From positions 62,001-126,000 of the forward strand of contig CABHOP010000022.1 of NCBI GenBank assembly GCA_902168085.1: a DNA stretch of 64,000 nucleotides, given 5' to 3'. Shown here piece by piece: positions 19,550 through 28,822 of this stretch. This DNA comes from an uncultured Bacteroides sp. (lineage in GTDB: Bacteria; Bacteroidota; Bacteroidia; Chitinophagales; Chitinophagaceae). The notes under the pieces are model-generated. The model had not been told where the DNA came from, searched no databases, and saw only the letters and a program-made list of their open reading frames with translations. Both the position numbers and the translations under genes were made by a program. Numbering within the stretch: position 1 is the first letter of the stretch; each line of letters begins with the position of its first letter.

Positions 19550-21124
19550 ATGCTTACATCTTCCCTAAAAAGTAAAGTATCATCTCTGTGGGATAAATTC
19601 TGGAGTGGCGGTATATCCAACCCCCTCAATGCCATAGAGCAGATAACCTACCTGCTGTTTATGAAACAGCTGGATGAGAACGATAAAACAAAAGAAAAGA
19701 ATGCTGCTTTTCTGGAAGAGCGCTTTGAATCTGTTTTTGACGGAACGTTTCTGCCACCGGGTGCTAAAGAAGGCAGCGAGCTGGATAAGCAAACACTACG
19801 CTGGAGCTATTTTAAACGTATGCCTGCAGAGGAAATGCTGGTATTTGTGCAGTCTTCGGTATTCCCGTTCATCCGCCAGCTGGATGGTGATGAAAACTCT
19901 TTCTTTACCAAACACATGGCCAATGCGGTATTTCTGATACCTAAGCCCAGCCTGCTAACAGAAGCCATAAAAACTATAGATGAGATATATGACGAGCTGA
20001 AGACCGAAAACAGGTTTATAGATGCGCAGGGTGATTTTTATGAATACCTCCTCAGCCAGCTGAGTCAGGCGGGTAAAAACGGACAGTTCCGCACGCCTAC
20101 GCATATTATAGAAATGATAACCGAGCTGGTGCAACCCAAGCTGGGCGATAAGATAGCAGACCCGGCCTGTGGCTCAGCAGGCTTTCTGCTGGCAGCATAC
20201 AAATACCTGATTACAGAATTTACCAGCCCGCAGTACCGGGGAAAAGACGAGAATGGTTTTATACGCGGTACGGTAGCCGATAGGCTGGTGAGCGAAGATG
20301 CTAAGAAGATACTGAACGAACAGTCTTTTTACGGCTTTGATATAGACCCTACCATGATACGCATAGGGCTGATGAACCTGATGATGCACGGCATAGCCAA
20401 GCCGAGGATAGACTATATGGATACCCTGAGCAAAAGCTATAATGAAGAGAATGTGTATGACATTGTAATGGCCAACCCGCCTTTTACCGGCAGTGTAGAC
20501 AAGGGCGACCTGAACCCCAACTTCAGCATCAGCACTACCAAGAGCGAGCTGCTGTTTGTAGAGCGCATATACGGCATGCTGCGGATAGGTGGCACGGCTG
20601 GGGTGGTAGTGCCGCAGGGTGTACTGTTTGGCAGTGCAAAGGCTTTTGCCGAACTAAGAAAGATATTGATAGATAAGTGCGAACTGAAGGCGGTGATAAA
20701 TATGCCGAGTGGTGTGTTTAAACCCTATGCAGGTGTAGCAACTGCCATACTGGTATTTACCAAAGGGGGCGAAACTACCAATGTATGGTACTACGATATG
20801 GAAAGCGACGGACGCAGCCTGGATGATAAACGCAACGAGCTGCGCCTGCCCGATGGAGAACGCGACTACGGAGACCTGCACAAAATAATAGCAGCCTACC
20901 ATAGCCGCGATGTGATAAACGAAACAGACCGCAAAGCCAAACACTTTTTTGTGCCTAGGGCAGAAATAGCTAATAATGATTATGACCTGAGCATAAACAA
21001 GTATAAAGAAGAAGTGTATGAAGAGGTGGTTTATGAAAGTCCTAAAGTTATCATGCAAAGGCTAAAAGAAATTGAAGGACACATTAATACTGGAATATTT
21101 GAACTTGATGAAATAGTAAAATGA
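19550..21124 (+). CDS. hsdM: Type I R-M N6-adenine methyltransferase subunit M
   Basis: FRTPTHIIEMITELVQPKLGDKIADPACGSAGFL (motif I) and MANPPFTGSVD (motif IV). Confidence 0.95.
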   Translation: MLTSSLKSKVSSLWDKFWSGGISNPLNAIEQITYLLFMKQLDENDKTKEKNAAFLEERFESVFDGTFLPPGAKEGSELDKQTLRWSYFKRMPAEEMLVFVQSSVFPFIRQLDGDENSFFTKHMANAVFLIPKPSLLTEAIKTIDEIYDELKTENRFIDAQGDFYEYLLSQLSQAGKNGQFRTPTHIIEMITELVQPKLGDKIADPACGSAGFLLAAYKYLITEFTSPQYRGKDENGFIRGTVADRLVSEDAKKILNEQSFYGFDIDPTMIRIGLMNLMMHGIAKPRIDYMDTLSKSYNEENVYDIVMANPPFTGSVDKGDLNPNFSISTTKSELLFVERIYGMLRIGGTAGVVVPQGVLFGSAKAFAELRKILIDKCELKAVINMPSGVFKPYAGVATAILVFTKGGETTNVWYYDMESDGRSLDDKRNELRLPDGERDYGDLHKIIAAYHSRDVINETDRKAKHFFVPRAEIANNDYDLSINKYKEEVYEEVVYESPKVIMQRLKEIEGHINTGIFELDEIVK

Positions 21125-22902
21125 GGTTAGAAAGATTAGATAAAATTGCTGAAATAATTGCTGGACAATCTCCTCCATCAGAAACCTATAATAAAGAAGG
21201 TATAGGACTGCCATTTTTTCAAGGTAAAGCTGATTATGGTGAAATGTATCCCAAGGTTAGGTATTGGTGTAGCATACCAACAAAACTTTCGTATCCTCAT
21301 GATATATTAATATCTGTTAGGGCGCCAGTAGGGCCGGTTAATATTAATAATGTTAAAGCATGTATTGGGCGAGGTTTAAGTGCAATACGTCCTATGTCTG
21401 AGAATCAGACTTTGTATATATATTACTATTTAAAAGCAATCGAAAGCGACATTGCACGACTTGGCGTTGGTTCAACTTTTACTGCTATTACACAAAAAGA
21501 TTTGTCAGGAATAAAGATACCAATACCTGAAGATGTTAATGACCAAAAACGCATATCCACAATACTTAGCAAAGCTGAAAAGCTGATAGCACAACGCAAG
21601 GAAACCATAAAGCTGCTGGATGAGTTTTTGAAATCTGTGTTTCTGGATATGTTTGGCGACCCTGTGAGAAATGAGAAGGGATGGGAGAAATATAATGGAG
21701 AGCAATATAGTTTAAAAATATCAGTTGGTGTTGTTATCAAACCAGCTTCATATTATGTAGATAAAGGGGTTATTGCCTTAAGGTCATTGAACATAAAGCC
21801 GAATAAAATTCTTTTGAACGATATCGTATATTTTTCGGAAGAGGCTCATTTAAATGTATTATCCAAGTCAAGATTAAAAGAAGGAGATGTTGTAATTGTT
21901 AGAACAGGAGCAACCGGCACTGCTGCAGTAGTAACTAAAGAACTAAATGATGTTAACTGTATTGACTTAATAATTGTAAGGCCAGATATAACAATAGTTA
22001 ATCCATTATACTTATCATGGTTCTTTAATTCCGATAGGGGTAAGCAAATTGTGTTTTCTAAGGAAGTTGGTGGAATACAAAAGCATTTTAACATTGGCGA
22101 AATAAAGAAGTTAGCAATACCAATTCCCTATATCGGATTGCAAAACAAATTCGCTTCAATTGTAGAAAAAGCAGAAATTCTTAAACAACAGTACAATTCC
22201 AGCCTGCAAGAGTTGAAGAATCTGTATGGCTCGCTCAGCCAGCGTGCATTCAAGGGCGAGCTAGACCTGAGTAAAGTACCCATAGAAGAAGAGCCCAACA
22301 ATTTCTCTGGCCCCGCCCCCGAAGAAGATAAAAGATACGGAAACCCTTTTGAGGATATGGAATTGCCGAAAGAGGGATTGATTGGCAGGGATGAAATAGA
22401 AAAATTGTTAGGACGAGGGCAGGAGGAAATACAAGAATCTGTCAAAGGGAGTTTGGCACCGATTGAAAAAGTTGAAAAGTCCGACCAGAAATATGATGTC
22501 TTACCTGAAAAAACATATTCTTATGTTCCGAACAATGATTGGGATATATATAATGATTTAGAGCTTGCCAATATTGTAAAAACAAAATTTAGTGGACTAG
22601 AATTTAACGCTGAGATGTTAATTGATTATTTGACTAATCATCAAAGACTGAGCATTAACTATTTTAATTCAGAGGAACTTAAGAATGAGAAATTAACTAA
22701 AAGTAAGCGAGATTTTAAAAGTTGGTTATTTGATTGTATTAGTAATAAAAATGCAGAACTGAAACTTGAACAGTTTTATCATGACGAATACAGGTCAGAA
22801 AAGCAGTTGTTACTTCCATCGGATTATGAGGAAAAAAGAAGCCAGCAGAAGCAAAATGATGGAAGTGAGTTTTCAGGAATTTATTTTAGAATAGTACCAT
22901 GA
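21121..22902 (+). CDS. hsdS: Type I R-M specificity subunit S with about 180-aa C-terminal extension
   Basis: Two TRD repeats (KDLSGIKIPIPEDVNDQKRISTILSKAEKLIAQRKETIKLLDEFLKSVFLDMFGDP ... LAIPIPYIGLQNKFASIVEKAEILKQQYNSSLQELKNLYGSLSQRAFKGELDLSK); ATGA overlaps on both sides. Confidence 0.93.
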   Translation: MRLERLDKIAEIIAGQSPPSETYNKEGIGLPFFQGKADYGEMYPKVRYWCSIPTKLSYPHDILISVRAPVGPVNINNVKACIGRGLSAIRPMSENQTLYIYYYLKAIESDIARLGVGSTFTAITQKDLSGIKIPIPEDVNDQKRISTILSKAEKLIAQRKETIKLLDEFLKSVFLDMFGDPVRNEKGWEKYNGEQYSLKISVGVVIKPASYYVDKGVIALRSLNIKPNKILLNDIVYFSEEAHLNVLSKSRLKEGDVVIVRTGATGTAAVVTKELNDVNCIDLIIVRPDITIVNPLYLSWFFNSDRGKQIVFSKEVGGIQKHFNIGEIKKLAIPIPYIGLQNKFASIVEKAEILKQQYNSSLQELKNLYGSLSQRAFKGELDLSKVPIEEEPNNFSGPAPEEDKRYGNPFEDMELPKEGLIGRDEIEKLLGRGQEEIQESVKGSLAPIEKVEKSDQKYDVLPEKTYSYVPNNDWDIYNDLELANIVKTKFSGLEFNAEMLIDYLTNHQRLSINYFNSEELKNEKLTKSKRDFKSWLFDCISNKNAELKLEQFYHDEYRSEKQLLLPSDYEEKRSQQKQNDGSEFSGIYFRIVP

Positions 22903-24539
22903 AACTATTATCACTAAAAGTATTAGGGAATGATTTCAGAAGCATCAATGCTGGTAAGAAGTATGAATTTGATTTTGGAGAAGTAGCAGATAGGTTGTCG
23001 CCAAAATGTTTTGTGGGTTTAAATGGTAGTGGTAAGTCGAATCTTTTGGAGTTATTAGCCGAGTTGTTCTTCTACTTAGATGGGATGCATCTTAAATTTA
23101 AAAGTAAAGCCTTTGATGCTAAAGCACAATTTGGATTCGAAATTGAATATCTGCTTCCATTTACATATAATATTCCTGGAATAAAATTTGACGGAAAATT
23201 CTCGTTTGGTGATAAATATGTGCAGGTAAGAGTAGCCAAGCCTGTAGGGGAGGCGCCTTGCTATCATGTTAAACCATACGGGCGAAGTAGGTATATTAAG
23301 GTAGATGAGAATACACAATTGTTATTGCCTAAAAGGGTAATCGCATATACTTCAGGGGGGAATGAGCTGCTTAGTAATGCATTTTATAAAATGCGTTATC
23401 ATTATTTCAACGAGTACGAAAAAATGAAAGATGACGGAGTAGAATATGCGCTGGATGATAGTAGAATGTACTTTCTGGATAATAACACCAATGCATTTAT
23501 CAGCATTGCCAATCTCTTGTTAGGCGAAGATGATAAACTTGGACATATTGAAAAACTCTCAGGTTTACGTGATTTGCGTTCATTTAGAATCACCATCAGA
23601 TATAGAAATTATGCAAGAAATGAAGTGAAGTTCCCGAAAAGATCCCTAATCCCTATAGACAGACTAAAGCAATGTGCTACATCTTGGTATTTAAAAGGTG
23701 AGGGTATAAACCGAGTACTAACGATGGATTATTGGGTTGATAATGCAACAAAAGAAGCATTTAAAAATACATTTACTACACCATTTGAATTGTTTAAAGC
23801 ATTCTACGAATTAGATATGCTTAACGTGAATATGGTTCCTGTTGCTACCCGTGAATTAGCATTAAATCCGCCAAAGTGGTTGAATTTATCAGATGAAATA
23901 CCATCTTCTGATCCATCAAAACGTGTTTTTCGAATAGATAAGATTAATGTGCTAAAGAAAAATTCCAGAAAAGAACTTAAGTATAAAAGTTTGTCAGATG
24001 GAGAGCACCAATTTTTGCAGGTAGTAGGAGCAGTTATGATGATGGAAGAAGATAATAATGTTTTCTTATTGGACGAACCTGAAACTCATTATAATCCTCT
24101 CTGGCGTTCTCGATTGATTAGTACATTAAATAAAGTAAGTGTGAAAAATTTTGATGAGGTAGGTAAAGGGATACGAAGTCAGGAGATAATTATAACTACG
24201 CATTCACCATTTTTGTTGTCAGACTGTAATAGGAGTGATGTTTATATAGCAACTCGAAATAGAGGTAAGCTTACAATAGAACACCCTAACTTTGAAACGT
24301 TTGGAGCATCAGTTGGTCAGTTGATGGATTGTTTGTTTATGGAAGAACCTCAAAGTATTGCACAAATGGCCAAAGACGAGCTTGATAGAATACGAAAGGG
24401 CATTGCTAAGGCAAAAACAGTCAAAGCGCTTGAGAATGCTGTGAATAGTTTATCTAATCTCGGAAACTCATTGGAAAAGTTAGACGTGATGTATTTGTTG
24501 AGGACAAAAGATGTAAAACTCAGAAAAAACAATGTCTAA
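22899..24539 (+). CDS. Restriction-system-associated AAA/ABC-type ATPase, PtuA/OLD-like
   Basis: Walker A CFVGLNGSGKSNLLE, signature KYKSLSDGEHQFLQVVG, Walker B NVFLLDEPETHYNPLW, H-loop IIITTHSPFLLSD; start overlaps hsdS stop. Confidence 0.88.
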   Translation: MKLLSLKVLGNDFRSINAGKKYEFDFGEVADRLSPKCFVGLNGSGKSNLLELLAELFFYLDGMHLKFKSKAFDAKAQFGFEIEYLLPFTYNIPGIKFDGKFSFGDKYVQVRVAKPVGEAPCYHVKPYGRSRYIKVDENTQLLLPKRVIAYTSGGNELLSNAFYKMRYHYFNEYEKMKDDGVEYALDDSRMYFLDNNTNAFISIANLLLGEDDKLGHIEKLSGLRDLRSFRITIRYRNYARNEVKFPKRSLIPIDRLKQCATSWYLKGEGINRVLTMDYWVDNATKEAFKNTFTTPFELFKAFYELDMLNVNMVPVATRELALNPPKWLNLSDEIPSSDPSKRVFRIDKINVLKKNSRKELKYKSLSDGEHQFLQVVGAVMMMEEDNNVFLLDEPETHYNPLWRSRLISTLNKVSVKNFDEVGKGIRSQEIIITTHSPFLLSDCNRSDVYIATRNRGKLTIEHPNFETFGASVGQLMDCLFMEEPQSIAQMAKDELDRIRKGIAKAKTVKALENAVNSLSNLGNSLEKLDVMYLLRTKDVKLRKNNV

Positions 24540-24555
24540 CTAAAAGAGGTAGGCT

Positions 24556-25624
24556 ATGATAAAACCGTATGTTTACATCACGCATTCCATTCAGGGGTTT
24601 CATGAAGATATCATGGCATTTATGCTCAATGTTCTGCGTACTAATGTAGCAGCATATGATAGGCAAACTTTACCCGGAAAACTAAAAGATAATATTCAAA
24701 AGAAAAGGAACGAAATTTGAAAAATATCTTAGTGAAATAGTAGTCGAATTCAATAAACTAAGTATTGAACAAAGGAGTGCTTTATCGGATGTCGTCGAGA
24801 ACAATAATAGGGTTGAAGATTTATGCTCGAATAGAAAACATGCCACATTATATACATCCGTTGTACCAGCATCCCTCTCAAGTTTTTTGAACAACTTTTA
24901 TTGTTTTTTGTGGGATGAGGCATATGACTATGATGGCGTTGTTGAGCAATATGGTACATTGAAAGACCATCATGAAAAATTTAAAGCAGGGCAAAAAATA
25001 AAAATATGTCCAATGTGTGGCATATCCCGATTAAAACCGTCTGGATTAAAGGCTCGAGATGCATATGATCATTACTTAGCTAAATCGCTATACCCTTTTA
25101 ATCCCATCAATACGTATAATCTTGTGCCTACTTGTCATGAATGCAATAGTGATTTTAAGGGAGCAGACGATATTTTATTAAAAGCTGATGGTACAAGAAG
25201 TGCAGCTTTTTATCCATATTCCACCGAAACGTATAATCTCGTTTTACGTTATGAAATACGACATAGGTCAAATAAAGCATTGTTTATTCATAATAAAGAC
25301 TGGAAGCCAAAAATTCTTTGCAATGAAAATGACGATGAAAGAGTTCGTGCTTGGACAAAGACATATGGTATTGAGCATAGGTATCATGAATATACAAATG
25401 ACTCAGAACTTGTTTGGCTCAAAGCAATAGTCAAGAACTACAAAATTGCAAAACGTCGTCTTACACCATTTGACCAATTTAAACAAGATTATATGGACCA
25501 ATACGATTCAATCCTATCAGGTCCAATGGATATATTAGAGAAAGCCTACGCTGAATACATTTTGTCTCTAGATGAGATACAAGAAACATTAGACTCTTTT
25601 TTAGATAATGGAGTGCCTGAATAA
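24556..25624 (+). pseudogene. HNH nuclease, PtuB-like, frameshifted near 24712
   Basis: MIKPYVYITHSIQGFHEDIMAFMLN...KDNIQKKRNEI* in frame 1, continued in frame 2 as KFEKYLSEIVVEFNKLS...; HNH core CPMCG(x)n DAYDHYLAKSLYPFNPINTYNLVPTCHECNSDFKG. Removing one G near 24712 restores one ORF. Confidence 0.75.
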
Positions 25625-25660
25625 CCAAATTCGTCCCAAATTGGTCCGAAATATAAAAGT

Positions 25661-25695
25661 AAAAACCTCAGAACCCTTGCGGGACTGAGGTTTTG
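25661..25695 (+). terminator. Terminator hairpin AAAACCTCAG-aacccttgcggga-CTGAGGTTTT
   Basis: 10-bp perfect inverted repeat with flanking A/T tracts; probably bidirectional. Confidence 0.75.
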
Positions 25696-25709
25696 TTGTG
25701 TGGTTTTAG

Positions 25710-25793
25710 TGCCCAGAACAGGAATCGAACCTGCACTCCATTGCTGAAACCAGATTTTGAGTCTAGCGCGTCTACCAATTCCGCCATCTGGGC
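25710..25793 (-). tRNA. tRNA-Leu (anticodon CAA)
   Basis: GCCCAGATGGCGGAATTGGTAGACGCGCTAGACTCAAAATCTGG...GTGCAGGTTCGATTCCTGTTCTGGGCA; acceptor stem GCCCAGA/TTCTGGGC, anticodon loop CTCAAAA. Confidence 0.93.
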
Positions 25794-25802
25794 GTTTTGT
25801 CA

Positions 25803-26333
25803 TCAATGGGTTGCAAATGTATTTATTCTTTGCTGAATACGCAACAAGTATTTTCGACGAAAGTAGTAGTCTTTTATCTGCAATAGCAATTCTTTAGATG
25901 TATCTCCGCCTTCAAAGCGTTGCAGCAATGGTGCTGCTGCTGCAGCCCACGCCTGTTGCTGGTTTTGCATCATTTGTATGGCCTGTTGCTGCATGCTTTC
26001 ATTTCCCGGTTCCATCTCGTATTCACTTACTGCTTCATTCAGTTCCATCATTTCCATCAGGAAGCCGGGCGGCAGGTTATACTTCTCTTCTTCCTCCAGC
26101 AGCCCGTTCAGCTTCAGTATATAAGCCATAGTAGCATCCGCATTGTTCAGCACTTTGTAAGCATCATTATTCAATGCCGCCATGCGCAGTGCAGTAGCCC
26201 TTTCTTCTGCATCTGCCATTGTATATCTGTCGGGATGATATTGGCGACTCAGTTCGTAATATTTCTTTTTTACGGCAGCTGCATCTGGCGTAAAACTCAC
26301 AGGTATATCGTATAGTTCAAAATAGTTATTCAT
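25803..26333 (-). CDS. hscB: Fe-S cluster co-chaperone HscB (J-domain)
   Basis: NYFELYDIPVSFTPDAAAVKKKYYELSRQYHPDRYT with HPD motif; HSCB C-terminal domain. Confidence 0.88.
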   Translation of the reverse strand: MNNYFELYDIPVSFTPDAAAVKKKYYELSRQYHPDRYTMADAEERATALRMAALNNDAYKVLNNADATMAYILKLNGLLEEEEKYNLPPGFLMEMMELNEAVSEYEMEPGNESMQQQAIQMMQNQQQAWAAAAAPLLQRFEGGDTSKELLLQIKDYYFRRKYLLRIQQRINTFATH

Positions 26334-26379
26334 GCGTCAAAAACTGGTGCGTTATATTTGCCGTGTAAAAGTACACAAC

Positions 26380-27588
26380 ATGATTCGTATTGGATTGATA
26401 AGGGAGCGCAAATCTCCTCCAGACACGCGCGTAGCGCTCACACCAGCACAGTGCGTGCATATTATGCAAAATAATCCAAACGTACACATCACCGTAGAAG
26501 CCTCGCCCAACCGCTGCATACCCGATAATGAATATACGGAAGCAGGTATCGATGTGGTACATGATATGACAGACCGCGATATACTGCTTGGCATCAAAGA
26601 GGTACCGGTAGATAATCTTATAGAAGGCAAAACGTATTTCTTCTTCTCGCATACCAAGAAAAAACAGTCGTATAATCAGAAGCTGATGTACGCACTGATA
26701 GATAAGCGCATCCGGATGATAGACTATGAATGCCTGACGCATATTGACGAGCAGCGCATCCTGGGTTTTGGCTTGTATGCAGGTATCGTAGGGGCGCATA
26801 ACGGGTTGCTTACCTATGGCCGTAAATTTGGCCAGTACGATTTGCCACCTGCCAATGTAGTGGGCAGCTTTGCTGAAATGCAGCGTATGTATGAGCAGGT
26901 AAAACTGCCCAATATCAAAATTGTGCTCACAGGTTCGGGCAAGGTAGCGGCGGGCATATTGGAAGTTATGACACAGTTTGATGTGGAATCGGTAGAGCCG
27001 GAAGATTTCCTGACGCACCAGTATGACTACCCTGTGTATACCCACCTGAAAGGTGCAGACCTTTATGCGCGTAAAGACAACAACCTTTTTTCGCGCGATG
27101 ATTTTCATGCCAATCCTACAGCATATAAATGTCTTTTCTCCAAATACATTCCGCAAACGGATATCCTCATGAATGGTATCTATTGGGATGAAGACATTGC
27201 CCGCCTGTTTGAAAAGCCGGATATACTGCGCAACGACTGGCGTGTATCTGTTATATCAGATATCACCTGCGATATAGATGGCTCTGTGCCTATCAATGTA
27301 GGCGCATCTACCATTGCCGATCCCGTTTATGGTATCGACCGTAAAACAGGTAATAAGGTAGCGCCATTCCAGAATACGATGGATGTGATAGATATAATGG
27401 CTGTAGATAACCTGCCTAATGAACTGCCACGCGATGCCTCTCAATACTTTGGTGCACACTTTGAAAAGTTTGTACTGAACGAATTGCTGAGCGGTGATAG
27501 CAATATCATCAGGCGCGCAACGATTTGTGAAGATGGCAAATTGACGCCACCTTACGAATATCTCAGCGATTATGCTTACAAGCCTTAG
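26380..27588 (+). CDS. Saccharopine dehydrogenase (LYS1)/alanine dehydrogenase-like NAD(P)-dependent oxidoreductase
   Basis: IGLIRERKSPPDTRVALTPAQC..., IKIVLTGSGKVAAGILEVM. Confidence 0.75.
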   Translation: MIRIGLIRERKSPPDTRVALTPAQCVHIMQNNPNVHITVEASPNRCIPDNEYTEAGIDVVHDMTDRDILLGIKEVPVDNLIEGKTYFFFSHTKKKQSYNQKLMYALIDKRIRMIDYECLTHIDEQRILGFGLYAGIVGAHNGLLTYGRKFGQYDLPPANVVGSFAEMQRMYEQVKLPNIKIVLTGSGKVAAGILEVMTQFDVESVEPEDFLTHQYDYPVYTHLKGADLYARKDNNLFSRDDFHANPTAYKCLFSKYIPQTDILMNGIYWDEDIARLFEKPDILRNDWRVSVISDITCDIDGSVPINVGASTIADPVYGIDRKTGNKVAPFQNTMDVIDIMAVDNLPNELPRDASQYFGAHFEKFVLNELLSGDSNIIRRATICEDGKLTPPYEYLSDYAYKP

Positions 27589-27600
27589 CCTGTAATAGTT

Positions 27601-28512
27601 TTAACACACCAATTGTTCCACAGTCGCATCAATACTTGGGTATTGGTATGTAAAGCCTGTGCTTTGCACCTTGCTGCTACTTACCGTGCAGCTCTTTAGC
27701 ACTTCTATACTCATTTCGCCCAGTGCTATCTTCAGGGCAAATGCCGGTACACGTACGGGTATCTGTATGCCTTTTTTGTGCTTGCGGATGCTTTTCATCA
27801 ATGCCGCATTGGTAACCGGTTGGGGAGATACGGCATTATATACACCGCGCATGTTTTCGTTTTCTATAGCGGCAACTATTAATCGCGACAGGTCGTCAAT
27901 ATGTATCCAGCTGATAACTTGCTTACCGCTGCCTAAGATAGGCGCTACGCCCCACTTAGTGGGCCCTTCAAATTCTTTGAATGCTCCGCTTTCCTTGCCT
28001 AATACAATGCCAAAGCGCAGTACCACCCGTCTTAAAAAATCATCTGCAAAGGCCGATGCCTGCTCCCATTGCACGCAGGTGGTTCCCAAAAAATCGTTGG
28101 CGGGCGGCATATCCTCTGTAAAGGGTTCTTGCCCCTCATCGGCCCCGTAATAGCCTATGGCCGATGCACTCACCAGCACTTTGCATTGCTGTGCATGCAG
28201 CATTACCTGGTTTACCAGGAAGTTGGTGCCTTTTACGCGGCTGTCTATTATTTCCTGCTTACGTTTTTTTGTCCACCGCTTATCGGCAATGCCGGCCCCT
28301 GCCAGGTGCACAATGCCATCAACTTCGTTCAGTGCCTTTATATCGCAGGTTTCCTTCTCAGGGTCCCAGTGGGCATATTGCAGTCCGGATGACGGTGGCC
28401 TTTTGCCCGCATTGCGGGTAAATATAATAACCCGGTACCCCATATTTACCAGTAAACCAGATACATGTGTGCCTACAAAGCCACTGCCTCCGGTAATGCC
28501 AATAGTTTTCAT
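27601..28512 (-). CDS. TIGR01777 family NAD-dependent epimerase
   Basis: MKTIGITGGSGFVGTHVSGLLVNMGYRVIIFTR; HLAGAGIADKRWTKKRKQEIIDSRV; VLRFGIVLGKESGAF. Confidence 0.9.
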   Translation of the reverse strand: MKTIGITGGSGFVGTHVSGLLVNMGYRVIIFTRNAGKRPPSSGLQYAHWDPEKETCDIKALNEVDGIVHLAGAGIADKRWTKKRKQEIIDSRVKGTNFLVNQVMLHAQQCKVLVSASAIGYYGADEGQEPFTEDMPPANDFLGTTCVQWEQASAFADDFLRRVVLRFGIVLGKESGAFKEFEGPTKWGVAPILGSGKQVISWIHIDDLSRLIVAAIENENMRGVYNAVSPQPVTNAALMKSIRKHKKGIQIPVRVPAFALKIALGEMSIEVLKSCTVSSSKVQSTGFTYQYPSIDATVEQLVC

Positions 28513-28627
28513 AGCTATATAACAGTTTATATCAGCAATCGTTCGATACAACTATTTCAAAAAAAACAATACCGATACGCAATAACACACACACAATACC
28601 GTTTCTATGTTGTAAAGCCGTTTTTAA

Positions 28628-28822
28628 ATGAAGAAAACTCTACTTAAACATTCTACTGAAAATACAAAAAAAGCTGCGGAGATGCAAGGCATGGAGCGAA
28701 CCAATGAGCAGCTGGCCGACCTGGCACAGGAACTGAAAGGCGCATGGCAGGAAGCCGCAACCGATTTGCTGCAACCCCGCCCTGAAACAATAGCCCGTCT
28801 TTTAGGAAAGGTATTACACTAG
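28628..28822 (+). CDS. Small hypothetical protein (64 aa)
   Basis: Short ORF, helical, tail overlaps the 3' end of the next gene. Confidence 0.35.
   Translation: MKKTLLKHSTENTKKAAEMQGMERTNEQLADLAQELKGAWQEAATDLLQPRPETIARLLGKVLH

Noticed and set aside
25546-25806. 86-aa ORF MMTKRPDGGIGRRARLKIWFQQWSAGSIPVLG
   Set aside because: Translation of the tRNA-Leu gene; not a real protein.
26326-27156. 276-aa minus ORF
   Set aside because: Antisense to the saccharopine dehydrogenase-like gene; no domain signal.
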